NCBI GenBank assembly: GCA_013376995.1
Contig: JACAAZ010000031.1
Span: 1 to 35,491 of the forward strand
Source of the DNA: Bacteroidota bacterium
GTDB taxonomy: Bacteria > Bacteroidota > Bacteroidia > Bacteroidales > UBA4417
Reading direction: 5' to 3'
DNA length: 35,491 nt
Shown here: positions 23,084-31,881 of the stretch, piece after piece
Layout of the letters: each line of letters opens with the position of its first letter
Position numbering within the stretch: position 1 is the first letter of the stretch
Translations under genes and position numbers: made by a program
Notes under the pieces: model-generated
Databases searched by the model: none
What the model saw: the letters and a program-made list of their open reading frames with translations, nothing else
Told to the model about the DNA's origin: nothing

Positions 23084-23125
23084 TTTGATCCTTTTTGTTT
23101 CACAGTTTCTTAATTCAGGAATGCC

Positions 23126-26100
23126 ATGTTCAAGAATTTCTGTTACCTGCTTGCTATTGCCGTTGTTTTAACCTCCTGCAGCGGTAATACAGTCCGCATT
23201 AAAAGGACCAATTTTAAAGATGAGGTTCAGAGAGCCCAAAATCTTGTATTTACATTTAACAAGGAACTGGTCAGGGATTCAGGGAAAATGAATAAGTGGG
23301 ATACCTCTGCTTATTTCAGGTTTGAACCCAATATCCCAGGGAAATTCATGTGGACAGCAAAAAATGAGCTGACATTTTCGCCATCAAGCTTAATGGCTCC
23401 CTCATCGAGTTTTAAGGCTTTCCCAGCGAAATCCCTGCTTAAATTCTCTAACCCCGATTATTCAGTTACAACCGAACCTGTCCTGTTTCATACTCCTTAC
23501 CTCGCCTTTATTGGAATCAACAGCTATTGGGCCTTGAGTGACGACCCGGCTGCAAAAGTTGAGGTCCGCTTACAGCTCAATTTCAATTGCCCTGTTTCGC
23601 CTGCAAAACTTAAAACCTTGCTAAGCATTCAGATTGAAGGGAAAGATGTTCCTTTTCGATTATTGACTCTGGAAGATAATGAAACCGTTGAACTTGCAAT
23701 TACATATGATATCGCTTCTCCTGATCAGACTGCAGACGGGAAAGTGATAATTGCTAAAGGAATGAAGTGTGCCGGGGGAAATACTCCGTCTGAAGAAGAT
23801 ATCGAGCAAGGTTTTTCTATTCCTTCAAAGGATGAGTTGCAGGTTTCTGAAATCGTGACCGGGTTTGATAAGGGTAAAGGCGTAATCAGCATTTACACTA
23901 CACAGCCTGTTATTTCCGAAGGCTTATCCGGTTTGGTGTCAACTGATCCTAAGGTGGATTTTGAAATTGAATTATTACCGAATGGTTTCAGCCTTAAGGG
24001 GGATTTTAAAGAAAACCAGGCATATTCAGTAAGGGTTGCCCCGGCGTTAAAAAGTGTTTTTGGACGTGAACTGGGTCAGGAATATGTTGAAACGGTAGCA
24101 TTTGGTACTCTTGAACCCTATATCGGGTTCTTAGAAAAAAATTCCACCTATTTGTCTTCAAAGGGCAATCGTAACCTCGCAGTTAGTATTATCAATATCC
24201 CAACGGTTAAAGTATCAGTATTCAAGATTTTCGAAAATAATATCCAGCATTATATGCGTCAGGGTAAGAGCTGGGATTATGTAATGGAGAATGATGAGTA
24301 TTATGACATCAACGGTTACCCGTTTGACGAGAATAATGGAAAACCCATCATGAGCAAAGTGGTCCCCACCCGATCCCTTCCAAAATCGGGGAATAGCTAT
24401 CTGCTTAATCTTGACCTGGATGAGTTGCAATTCAACGATGCATATAAGGGGATTTATCTTGTGAAGGTGGAATCAACTGAGAAGAGGTGGTTGCAGGATG
24501 TGCAGTTGCTTTCATTGAGCGACCTGGGAATGGTTGTTAAGGAAGGAACCAGCGATGTAATGGTATTTGTTAATTCACTGCGGGATGCTGAGCCTGTAAA
24601 AGGAGCCAGGGTTGAATTTGTTAGCACAAACAATCAGAAGGTTTATTCAGCAGTATCTGATAATAAAGGTGTAGCAGTATTCAGGAATGTTGCCCAGGCT
24701 GCTCCGGGATTCAAATTGGGGATGATTACTGCCAGATTTGATAATGACTTCAATTTCCTGCTCTTCAATAATACCAGGATTGAGACTTCACGTTTTGATG
24801 TTGGTGGGAAACATACAAATGACCTTGATTATGATGTATTTATTTATGGAGACCGCAACCTTTACCGGCCAGGGGATTCTGTTCACCTGAATTGTATAGT
24901 CAGGACGCTGGATTGGCAAACTGTGCGCGATATACCTGTTAAAATCAAACTCATCTCCCCGGGTGGCAAGGAATTCCTTGCCCAGCGCAAAATGCTGAAT
25001 AGTTCAGGTGCTGTGGAATCATCCTTTTATATTCCACGACAGGCTATGACTGGAACTTATACAATGGAAGTGCTGTCAGCTAACGACCTGCTTCTTTCCA
25101 CCAGGAGGATTTCTGTGGAAGAATTTGTTCCTGACAGGATTAAGGTTAAAGTCAATACAGAAAAAACCTACTATTTGCCAGGAGAATCAATTAAAACAGC
25201 TGTTCAAGCGGATAATCTGTTTGGTACGCCGGCTGCGGGACGAAAAGTTGAGTCAGAATTGCGACTCGCTCGCAAAAATATTCAGCCAGCAGGATTTGGA
25301 GATTACGATTTCAGTATTCATTCTGAAAATATGCCTGTATTAACGAGTATCGTTCAACAAGGACAAACTGATGATAAAGGTACTTCAGCGCTAAGCCTTC
25401 AGATTCCTCAATACAAAGATATCGGGCTTGTTCAGGGATCTGTATTTACAACAGTCTTTGATGAAACCGGAAGGCCTGTTAACAGGATCAATGTTATTGA
25501 GATACCTACTCAAAACGTATTTTGTGGAATAAGACATTTTGATAACTGGATATCTACCAGGAAGCCGTTAAATCTTAAGTTTTCAGCAGTGGGATCAAAT
25601 GGAAAAGTCTTGCCTGCTGCGGTTGCTAGGATTCGGATTACCTATTTCCGTTATGAAACAGTAATAGAAAAGGGCTATAATCGATACGACTATGTTTCTC
25701 AACGCAAGGAAACCGTTATGCTGTCGAAGGATATTTCAATGCATTCAAATGGATTTGATTTGCCTTTCACACCACCCCGCTCCGGTGAATATGAGGTGAG
25801 GATAATGTCACCGGGCAGTGATAATTATGTTTCGGCTACATTCTATGCCTATGGGTGGGGGGATACTGATTATACCTCTTTTGAAGTGAGCCGGGAAGGA
25901 GAGATAGCTATTAGCAGTGATAAACCCAACTATAAGCCGGGGGAGAAAGCAAAGATCTTGTTAAAAGCACCCTTTGACGGCCGACTGCTTGTCACATTGG
26001 AGCAAAACAATGTGTTGGATTACAAGTATCTCACTCTTCAAAACAAATCAGCCAGCTTTGATTTGGATATTAAGCAGGGACAGCTTCCCAATGTTTACAT

Positions 26101-28531
26101 CTCTGCAACAGCTTTCAGAAAGACATCTGATGCATTTATGCCACTTACTGTTGCGCATGGAATATATTCCGTCAAGGTGGATGATCCTTCATTAAGAATG
26201 AGCGTCAGTATCGATGCTCCCGAGAAATCACGGTCGAACATAAAACAGAGTGTTACTGTCCACACAATACCCAATGCTGAAGTTACAATCGCCGTGGTTG
26301 ATGAGGGCATATTGCAGGTCACCGATTTCAAGTCACCGGATCCCTACAATTGGTTCTACCAGAAACGAGCACTTGAGGTGAACTCCTACGATATATATGC
26401 GCAATTGTACCCTGAAATGCATGCAGGTTCCAGCGTTGCCGGGGGAGAAGGATTCGACCTTTCGAAGCGGATAAATCCGTTAACAGGTCAGCGGGTAAAG
26501 TTGATCTCGAAATGGAGCGGAATCCTGCGATCAAATTCATCCGGAAACTGCACCTATTCATTTGCTATTCCTGAGTTTTCCGGTGCACTAAGGGTGATGG
26601 CTGTCACCTATAAAGACAAGAAATTCGGGTCATCGGAGAAGATGATCAAGGTTGCTGATCCCGTGGTGATTAGCATGGCATTACCAAGGTTTCTTAGCCC
26701 TGGTGATAAGGCAGCTGTGACAGTTAACCTGACAAATACGACACCTAAAGATGCCTCCAGCATTTGCCAGGTCAGTACAGAGGGTCCTGTAATGTTCCTG
26801 GGAAGTAAATCACAAACATGCACTCTAAAAGCAGGTTCAGAGCAGGCTGTTCACTTCGATCTAATAGCTGCCAATGCTGTAGGAAATGCCAGGGTTTCCG
26901 TGTTGGTCAGCTCAATGGGCCAGTCATTCCGGCAAGAGATCACTCTACCGGTCCGTCCTCCATCAGGACTTGCTTTCATTACAGGTTCCGGTGCTGTAAC
27001 TGCAGGGTCCACCAGGACTTTTAAGGTTTCAAATGAGTTAATCCCATTGGGAGCTACATCTACGCTTGTTCTGAGCAAATCGCCGGCTGGACGGTTCATG
27101 CGTAACCTGAATGAGTTGGTAAGGTATCCTTATGGCTGCCTTGAACAAACAGTATCCGCAGCATTTCCCCAGATTTATTTCAAGGATATGATAGCTCTTA
27201 TGAAAGATAACAAGGAGTTCAGTGGCAATATTTATGAGAATCCTGACCATAACGTACAGCAGGCAATTCTTAAGGCTGAATCCATGCAACTTTACAATGG
27301 AGGATTTTCGTTATGGGAAAACGGGGGGAGCGCGCAGTGGTGGGCTTCAGCATATGCTACCCAGTTCTTGTTCGAGGCAGAAAAGGCGGGGTTTGAAGTT
27401 GACAGGAAGGTTCTGAATTCTGCTTTCCAATTTCTTGAACAGAAAGTGAAGGAAAGGGAAACAGATACCTGGTTTTATTATGAGAATAATGTTAGAAAAT
27501 CACGGATCGTTCCGAAACCTGAAATTTTCTACTCCCTGTATGTCCTTGCCTTGGCTGACAGGCCATCAATAGCTTCCATGAATTTTTACAGGTCGCAGGC
27601 AGGTAGCCTTACCCCGGAGAGCCGGTATTTATTGGCGTCGTCATACATGCTTGCTGGTGACAGGAAGAATTTTCTTGCATTATTACCCAGGAGTTTTGGT
27701 AATGAAAAAGCCGAGCCTGTGTTTGGAGGGTATATGGGTTCCTATCTCAGAGACCAGGCAATTGCATTAAACGCACTGCTAGAGGCTGATCCGAATAATC
27801 CCCAGGTTGGGGAATTAATGAGGCAGGTAACTGAAGGCGTTTCAGTGACAAACGCCTGTTATTCAACACAGGAAGATGCATTTGCATTATTGGCTGTTGG
27901 AAAGCAGGCAAGGAGAGCCAATGCTTCAAACCTGACAGCGCAGGTGCTAGTTGATGGAAAATCAACTGGCACTTATTCCAATGCTGACTGTAAGTTTAAG
28001 AATGACCTTTTAGGTAAAACCTTATCAATTTCGCCAAAGGGAAACGGAATATTGTATTATTCATATGAGCTGTCAGGATTGCGGGCCAAGGTGGCAACCG
28101 GTTCAGAAGATAGCTATCTTAAGGTCAGGAAACGTTATCTTGACAGGAATGGGAAGGAATATCCTTCAAACTCCTTTAAGATTAATGACCTTGTTGTGGT
28201 TGAGATAGCTGCTGAGGCACCAACTGGTAAAACAGTTGAGAATGTTGCAGTTACCGACTTATTACCAGCCTGTTTTGAAATCGAGAATTCAAGGTTGGTT
28301 GCTGAGAGGGAAATGTCCTGGATGAAAAAGCATGTTGTCCCAGAGTATACGGATATCCGGGATGACCGGATCAGTTTCTTTTCTTCCTTAACCGGCTCTG
28401 TTAGCTACTTCTATTATACGGTGAGGGTGGTTAGCAAAGGAACTTATACGCTTGGCCCTGTGAGTGCAGATGCAATGTACAATGGAAGTTATCACTCATA
28501 TTCCGGAAGTCGAACCATAACAGTTCAATAG
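23126..28531 (+). CDS. thioester-containing alpha-2-macroglobulin family lipoprotein
   Basis: An 1801-residue bacterial A2M, thought to trap foreign proteases in the periplasm. The N-terminus is a lipoprotein signal with lipobox LTSC (Cys18). Multiple macroglobulin-like beta domains occupy residues about 20-1000, with family landmarks such as DRNLYRPGDSVHLNCIVR, VEEFVPDRIKV and the VDEGILQVTDFKSPDP segment. The TED region contains the thioester CLEQ (Cys1338-Gln1341, in YPYGCLEQTVS), followed by an alpha-helical toroid with WASAYATQFLFEAEKAG. The C-terminus is a receptor-like beta domain. It is longer than E. coli YfhM (about 1650). The penicillin-binding protein pbpC that usually follows such genes is absent here; a terminator comes directly after the stop. 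Confidence 0.94.
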   Translation: MFKNFCYLLAIAVVLTSCSGNTVRIKRTNFKDEVQRAQNLVFTFNKELVRDSGKMNKWDTSAYFRFEPNIPGKFMWTAKNELTFSPSSLMAPSSSFKAFPAKSLLKFSNPDYSVTTEPVLFHTPYLAFIGINSYWALSDDPAAKVEVRLQLNFNCPVSPAKLKTLLSIQIEGKDVPFRLLTLEDNETVELAITYDIASPDQTADGKVIIAKGMKCAGGNTPSEEDIEQGFSIPSKDELQVSEIVTGFDKGKGVISIYTTQPVISEGLSGLVSTDPKVDFEIELLPNGFSLKGDFKENQAYSVRVAPALKSVFGRELGQEYVETVAFGTLEPYIGFLEKNSTYLSSKGNRNLAVSIINIPTVKVSVFKIFENNIQHYMRQGKSWDYVMENDEYYDINGYPFDENNGKPIMSKVVPTRSLPKSGNSYLLNLDLDELQFNDAYKGIYLVKVESTEKRWLQDVQLLSLSDLGMVVKEGTSDVMVFVNSLRDAEPVKGARVEFVSTNNQKVYSAVSDNKGVAVFRNVAQAAPGFKLGMITARFDNDFNFLLFNNTRIETSRFDVGGKHTNDLDYDVFIYGDRNLYRPGDSVHLNCIVRTLDWQTVRDIPVKIKLISPGGKEFLAQRKMLNSSGAVESSFYIPRQAMTGTYTMEVLSANDLLLSTRRISVEEFVPDRIKVKVNTEKTYYLPGESIKTAVQADNLFGTPAAGRKVESELRLARKNIQPAGFGDYDFSIHSENMPVLTSIVQQGQTDDKGTSALSLQIPQYKDIGLVQGSVFTTVFDETGRPVNRINVIEIPTQNVFCGIRHFDNWISTRKPLNLKFSAVGSNGKVLPAAVARIRITYFRYETVIEKGYNRYDYVSQRKETVMLSKDISMHSNGFDLPFTPPRSGEYEVRIMSPGSDNYVSATFYAYGWGDTDYTSFEVSREGEIAISSDKPNYKPGEKAKILLKAPFDGRLLVTLEQNNVLDYKYLTLQNKSASFDLDIKQGQLPNVYISATAFRKTSDAFMPLTVAHGIYSVKVDDPSLRMSVSIDAPEKSRSNIKQSVTVHTIPNAEVTIAVVDEGILQVTDFKSPDPYNWFYQKRALEVNSYDIYAQLYPEMHAGSSVAGGEGFDLSKRINPLTGQRVKLISKWSGILRSNSSGNCTYSFAIPEFSGALRVMAVTYKDKKFGSSEKMIKVADPVVISMALPRFLSPGDKAAVTVNLTNTTPKDASSICQVSTEGPVMFLGSKSQTCTLKAGSEQAVHFDLIAANAVGNARVSVLVSSMGQSFRQEITLPVRPPSGLAFITGSGAVTAGSTRTFKVSNELIPLGATSTLVLSKSPAGRFMRNLNELVRYPYGCLEQTVSAAFPQIYFKDMIALMKDNKEFSGNIYENPDHNVQQAILKAESMQLYNGGFSLWENGGSAQWWASAYATQFLFEAEKAGFEVDRKVLNSAFQFLEQKVKERETDTWFYYENNVRKSRIVPKPEIFYSLYVLALADRPSIASMNFYRSQAGSLTPESRYLLASSYMLAGDRKNFLALLPRSFGNEKAEPVFGGYMGSYLRDQAIALNALLEADPNNPQVGELMRQVTEGVSVTNACYSTQEDAFALLAVGKQARRANASNLTAQVLVDGKSTGTYSNADCKFKNDLLGKTLSISPKGNGILYYSYELSGLRAKVATGSEDSYLKVRKRYLDRNGKEYPSNSFKINDLVVVEIAAEAPTGKTVENVAVTDLLPACFEIENSRLVAEREMSWMKKHVVPEYTDIRDDRISFFSSLTGSVSYFYYTVRVVSKGTYTLGPVSADAMYNGSYHSYSGSRTITVQ

Positions 28532-28534
28532 AGA

Positions 28535-28571
28535 TAAAAAAAGCCCTGTAGCTGATACGGGGCTTTTTTTT
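28535..28571. terminator. bidirectional terminator between A2M and rubrerythrin genes
   Basis: A GCCCTGTA/TACGGGGC stem with one G-U pair, flanked by A and T runs, lies between convergent genes and can serve both. Confidence 0.85.
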
Positions 28572-28581
28572 AATTGAATGA

Positions 28582-29082
28582 TCAGAAAGGCCAGAATTGG
28601 TTGTCAAACCAAATGTCTTCCTTAAGCTGTTCATTCAACTCATGAAGGATTTTGTGATGACCGCTTTCCCATTCTGCAAGCCATTGGTACAATTCTTTTT
28701 CATTTGGATCGTCCGATTCTGCAGCACGTTTCGAGTAAACTTCGACAGCACGGGTTTCAAAATCCATAGCAGCAGAAATAGCAGCAGCCTCAAAGCTGGC
28801 AGCAGAGATTTGTTTCACAATGGCACTATTCATGATTTCGTGCGAAACATCATCATTTCCAACTGATTTATCCGGTTTTAGAAATGAATGTTCTTTGATA
28901 TAATGGCTGAATTGAACTGAGAGGAATTCTACATGGGCTTTCTCCTCTTCTGCCATTATTGTGAATATTTTTTTGGCTTCAGGACTTTGGGTTTGCTCTG
29001 CCATCTTTTCGTAGAAAGCTTTCCCTCTTTTTTCCATCAGGATCGCTGTTTTCAGGATCTCCAATGCTTTAGTATTCTCCAT
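28582..29082 (-). CDS. rubrerythrin-like ferritin-fold diiron protein
   Basis: A 166-residue four-helix diiron protein, probably reducing peroxide or handling iron under oxidative stress. Two E-x-x-H motifs are visible: EEEKAH (E47, H50) and EWESGH (E139, H142), with likely partner ligands E17 and E109. The C-terminal rubredoxin domain of classic rubrerythrins is absent, so it must receive electrons from another donor or serve a different role. The start at 29082 (MENTKALEIL) is preferred over an upstream ATG at 29154, because a TATCTTTG -7 box lies at 29119-29126, inside that extension, and the family begins at the helix. Confidence 0.88.
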   Translation of the reverse strand: MENTKALEILKTAILMEKRGKAFYEKMAEQTQSPEAKKIFTIMAEEEKAHVEFLSVQFSHYIKEHSFLKPDKSVGNDDVSHEIMNSAIVKQISAASFEAAAISAAMDFETRAVEVYSKRAAESDDPNEKELYQWLAEWESGHHKILHELNEQLKEDIWFDNQFWPF

Positions 29083-29118
29083 ATATCTTGTTTTGAATGA
29101 GTTGTAAAACCTATCATG

Positions 29119-29126
29119 CAAAGATA
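29119..29126 (-). promoter_or_regulatory. -7 element for rubrerythrin-like gene
   Basis: TATCTTTG on the minus strand matches TAnnTTTG, about 35-45 nt ahead of the ATG. No TTTG lies at the expected -33 spacing; two TTTG copies are at 7 and 25 nt. Confidence 0.5.
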
Positions 29127-29202
29127 CTTTTTTCAAACAGAAAAATGGTTTCAAACGCTATTTTTCCTGAAATTCTTGTTCTTCTGCAAGCCAAAAAAAT
29201 GG

Positions 29203-29210
29203 TAAGTTTG
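29203..29210 (+). promoter_or_regulatory. -7 element for the cell-wall salvage operon
   Basis: TAAGTTTG matches TAnnTTTG. The predicted start near 29217 leaves a leader of about 14 nt carrying AGAGGA ahead of the TTG codon at 29231. The nearest TTG for a -33 box is 24 nt upstream, longer than ideal. Confidence 0.5.
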
Positions 29211-29230
29211 TAAAACAGAGGATTTATACA

Positions 29231-30694
29231 TTGGCATTCAATAAAAACACTAGTACGTTGGAAAAGGATCATATAGAATCATTAAGGAAGTTGTTTAGTA
29301 ACTGGTCTGGAGAACAGGGAATTGAGGTCAATGAGTTACCTGCAGCCGGTTCATATAGACAGTACTACAGGATCAACGGGCAGAACAAAAATGCTATAGG
29401 TGTATTTAGTCCTGATAAACAGGAGAATAAAGCCTTTCTGGGCTTCACAAAGCATTTTAGTTCCTGCGGATTAGCAGTTCCTGACATTTACGCAGTGGAT
29501 GAATCCTCCGATTGTTATCTTCTCAGTGACCTTGGGGACTTATCATTGCTTCAAAAATTGGAAGAAGGTCGAAAGAATGGAAGACCGGATGCTGTTACCA
29601 TCGACCTATACAAAGCTGTAATCAAAGAATTGCCGCGTTTCCAGGTAGAAGCTTCAGCCGGGCTTAATTACAACCTTTGTTATCCGGTAAAGGAGTTTGA
29701 TGCGCGAAGTATGCGTTGGGATCTGAATTATTTCAAGTACTATTTTCTGAGACTGTTGAAAATACCATTTAATGAACATGCCCTTGAAAATGACTTTGAT
29801 CGGCTTATTCTTTATTTATTGAAAGCCGGTACCTCATTCTTTATGTACCGTGATTTCCAGGCCCGTAATATCCTTATCCATCAAGGGAAACCATGGTTTA
29901 TTGATTACCAGGGAGGTAGAAGAGGCCCATTGCAGTATGACCTGGCATCCCTTTTATTCCAGGTAAAAGCAGATTTGCCATTTGATTTGAGGGAAGAAAT
30001 GCTGAATGAGTACCTGGATTGCCTCTCAAAATATCACAAGGTTGACAGGGCTGCTTTCATTAGCTCCTATTATGGTTTTGTTCTCATCAGGCTTTTACAG
30101 GTAATGGGTGCATACGGATTCAGGGGCTATTTTGAACGCAGGGCTCATTTCCTCCAAAGTATTCCTTATGCTATTGAAAATGTAAAATGGTGGCTTGATA
30201 ATATTCAACTGGAACCTCAGTTGCCTGAGCTGATGAAAGCTTTGAGGGTCATTGCTGTCACAGATGTACGGACACCTTTCGCGAGTATCGAACAGGGCCT
30301 TACTGTGTCCGTAAATAGTTTCGCCTATAAAAATGGAGCTCCAATCGATTACTCCGGTAATGGCGGAGGTTTCGTTTTCGATTGCCGGGCTTTGCCAAAC
30401 CCGGGAAGGTATGAGCATTTTAAATCATTTACCGGAAAGGATTCCTTGGTGCGGCAGTTCCTGGATAGAGAGCCACTTGTTGATAAATTCCTTGCGAATG
30501 TCTATAAATTGGTGGATCAGTCTGTTCTTGAATACCAGAGAAGAGGATTTTCAAGCTTGCAGGTTAACTTTGGATGTACTGGTGGCCAGCATCGATCAGT
30601 GTTCTGTGCGGAGAAATTAGCCAAATACCTTGAAGAAAAATATTCATTGGAAGTTAAACTCTACCATACTGAACTGGATAAGCAATGGTTGTAG
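29231..30694 (+). CDS. AmgK-like sugar kinase fused to RapZ C-terminal domain
   Basis: A 487-residue fusion. Residues about 25-330 form an aminoglycoside-phosphotransferase-fold kinase closest in motif to AmgK (anomeric MurNAc/GlcNAc kinase): YRDFQARN (D208, N213), FIDYQGG (D225) and GPLQYDLASL. Residues about 357-487 match the RapZ C-terminal domain: FDCRALPNPGR (384-), FTGKDSLVRQFLDR and GCTGGQHRS (448-456). That domain binds glucosamine-6-phosphate in E. coli RapZ. The RapZ N-terminal P-loop domain is missing. It starts with TTG (29231), preceded by AGAGGA; a second TTG at 29258 is possible. It heads an operon with a MurU-like enzyme. The sugar substrate and sensor role are inferred. Confidence 0.87.
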   Translation: MAFNKNTSTLEKDHIESLRKLFSNWSGEQGIEVNELPAAGSYRQYYRINGQNKNAIGVFSPDKQENKAFLGFTKHFSSCGLAVPDIYAVDESSDCYLLSDLGDLSLLQKLEEGRKNGRPDAVTIDLYKAVIKELPRFQVEASAGLNYNLCYPVKEFDARSMRWDLNYFKYYFLRLLKIPFNEHALENDFDRLILYLLKAGTSFFMYRDFQARNILIHQGKPWFIDYQGGRRGPLQYDLASLLFQVKADLPFDLREEMLNEYLDCLSKYHKVDRAAFISSYYGFVLIRLLQVMGAYGFRGYFERRAHFLQSIPYAIENVKWWLDNIQLEPQLPELMKALRVIAVTDVRTPFASIEQGLTVSVNSFAYKNGAPIDYSGNGGGFVFDCRALPNPGRYEHFKSFTGKDSLVRQFLDREPLVDKFLANVYKLVDQSVLEYQRRGFSSLQVNFGCTGGQHRSVFCAEKLAKYLEEKYSLEVKLYHTELDKQWL

Positions 30695-30723
30695 ATGTTT
30701 TGGTACTGTAAACCCCCGCTTGA

Positions 30724-31089
30724 TTGGAAAATATTGATATAGAGCTATATAAGACCCGACCGGAGATCATCAGGCAAACTGTTCTGCAGGTAGTCAAGGA
30801 TTTTTCCATGTTCGGGATCGATGTTTCTTTTACCGGGAATACGGAAATGGCTTACAACGAATTGTTTTTTCAGTTGTCAAATCATATTCAGCGGCTCCTG
30901 GAAAATGATTTTGGCAAATTGTCTGCCTTGCTCTACCAGGTTGATATCAGTGAGCGTAAGATATTTGATTCAATTGCCGACCATCCGGAATATACCCATG
31001 CTGAAGTTTTAACCGAATTGGTCATACACAGGGAACTCAAAAAAGTGCTCATCAGGAATTATTTTAAAAATCAAAAATCCGGTCAATGA
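30724..31089 (+). CDS. unknown 121-residue protein inside wall-salvage operon
   Basis: I do not recognise this protein. It is acidic to neutral, without signal peptide or membrane segment, and looks mostly alpha-helical (EMAYNELFFQLSNHIQRLLE, EVLTELVIHRELKKVLIRNYFK). The start codon is TTG at 30724; no ATG occurs before the Phe-Gly segment at about residue 29, so the TTG is required to keep the ORF coherent with the 30-nt gap from the kinase fusion. The stop overlaps the MurU-like gene by 4 nt (ATGA), indicating coupled translation. Its position between the kinase and the nucleotidyltransferase suggests a partner or regulator of one of them. Confidence 0.8.
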   Translation: MENIDIELYKTRPEIIRQTVLQVVKDFSMFGIDVSFTGNTEMAYNELFFQLSNHIQRLLENDFGKLSALLYQVDISERKIFDSIADHPEYTHAEVLTELVIHRELKKVLIRNYFKNQKSGQ

Positions 31090-31823
31090 AGGCAATGATC
31101 TTTGCAGCAGGACTTGGTACGCGGTTAAAACCCTATACCGAGAATCTTCCCAAGGCTTTGGTCCCTGTTGCCGGAAAACCGATGATTGAACATGTAATCC
31201 TGCGATTAAAACAATTTGGTATCGAGGAAATAATTGTTAATGTTCACCATTTTGCTGACCAGGTTATTGATTTTCTGGAACAAAACAAGAATTTCGGTAT
31301 AGGGATAGAAATATCGAATGAGTCAGGCCAACTGCTTGAAACAGGCGGAGGCCTGTGGAAGGCATCCTGGTTTTTCAATGACGGGGCTCCTTTCCTTGTT
31401 CATAATGTAGATATTTTCAGTGAGATTGACCTGGCTGAAATGCTTGTTTATCATAGACATCATGAAGCATTGGCCAGTTTAGCTGTAAGCAGCCGGGAAA
31501 CATCCCGTTATTTCCTGTTTGATAGTACATTTCGACTTTATGGATGGGAGAATATTGCTAAGATGGAGCAGATGCTTATTGGAATGTCGAGGGATGAGCT
31601 TACAAGAATGGCATTCAGTGGTATACAAATTCTCGACCCACGCATTTTTAGTTTACTCAATAAAAAAGGCAGATTCAGCCTGGTGGATGTTTACCTGGAA
31701 CTTGCCGGTGCGAATAAAATATTGGGATTTCCACACGACCCGAATACCTGGGTTGATATGGGAAAACCAGCAGATATACTGAAGGCTGAAACCATGATTA
31801 ATCAATCTTTCAGTGCTGACTGA
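31086..31823 (+). CDS. MurU-like sugar-1-phosphate nucleotidyltransferase
   Basis: A 245-residue nucleotidyltransferase that would form a UDP-sugar from a sugar 1-phosphate and UTP. The signature AAGLGTRLKPYTENLPKAL is at residues 7-25 (G-x-G-T-R and the PK catalytic Lys), with VHNVDIF as the metal-binding Asp motif, ETGGGLWKA and the C-terminal WVDMGKP. Its size fits MurU (about 220-250) and it lacks the left-handed beta-helix of GlmU. Paired with the AmgK-like kinase it gives the two steps of the MurNAc recycling bypass known from Pseudomonas (UDP-MurNAc without passing through GlcNAc-6-phosphate). A mannose or glucose 1-phosphate substrate is the alternative. Confidence 0.9.
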   Translation: MKAMIFAAGLGTRLKPYTENLPKALVPVAGKPMIEHVILRLKQFGIEEIIVNVHHFADQVIDFLEQNKNFGIGIEISNESGQLLETGGGLWKASWFFNDGAPFLVHNVDIFSEIDLAEMLVYHRHHEALASLAVSSRETSRYFLFDSTFRLYGWENIAKMEQMLIGMSRDELTRMAFSGIQILDPRIFSLLNKKGRFSLVDVYLELAGANKILGFPHDPNTWVDMGKPADILKAETMINQSFSAD

Positions 31824-31881
31824 TTGATCATGATTTTTAAAAGGAATTACCCTCAGGTTACTTATCGAAAAGCGTTTAATA

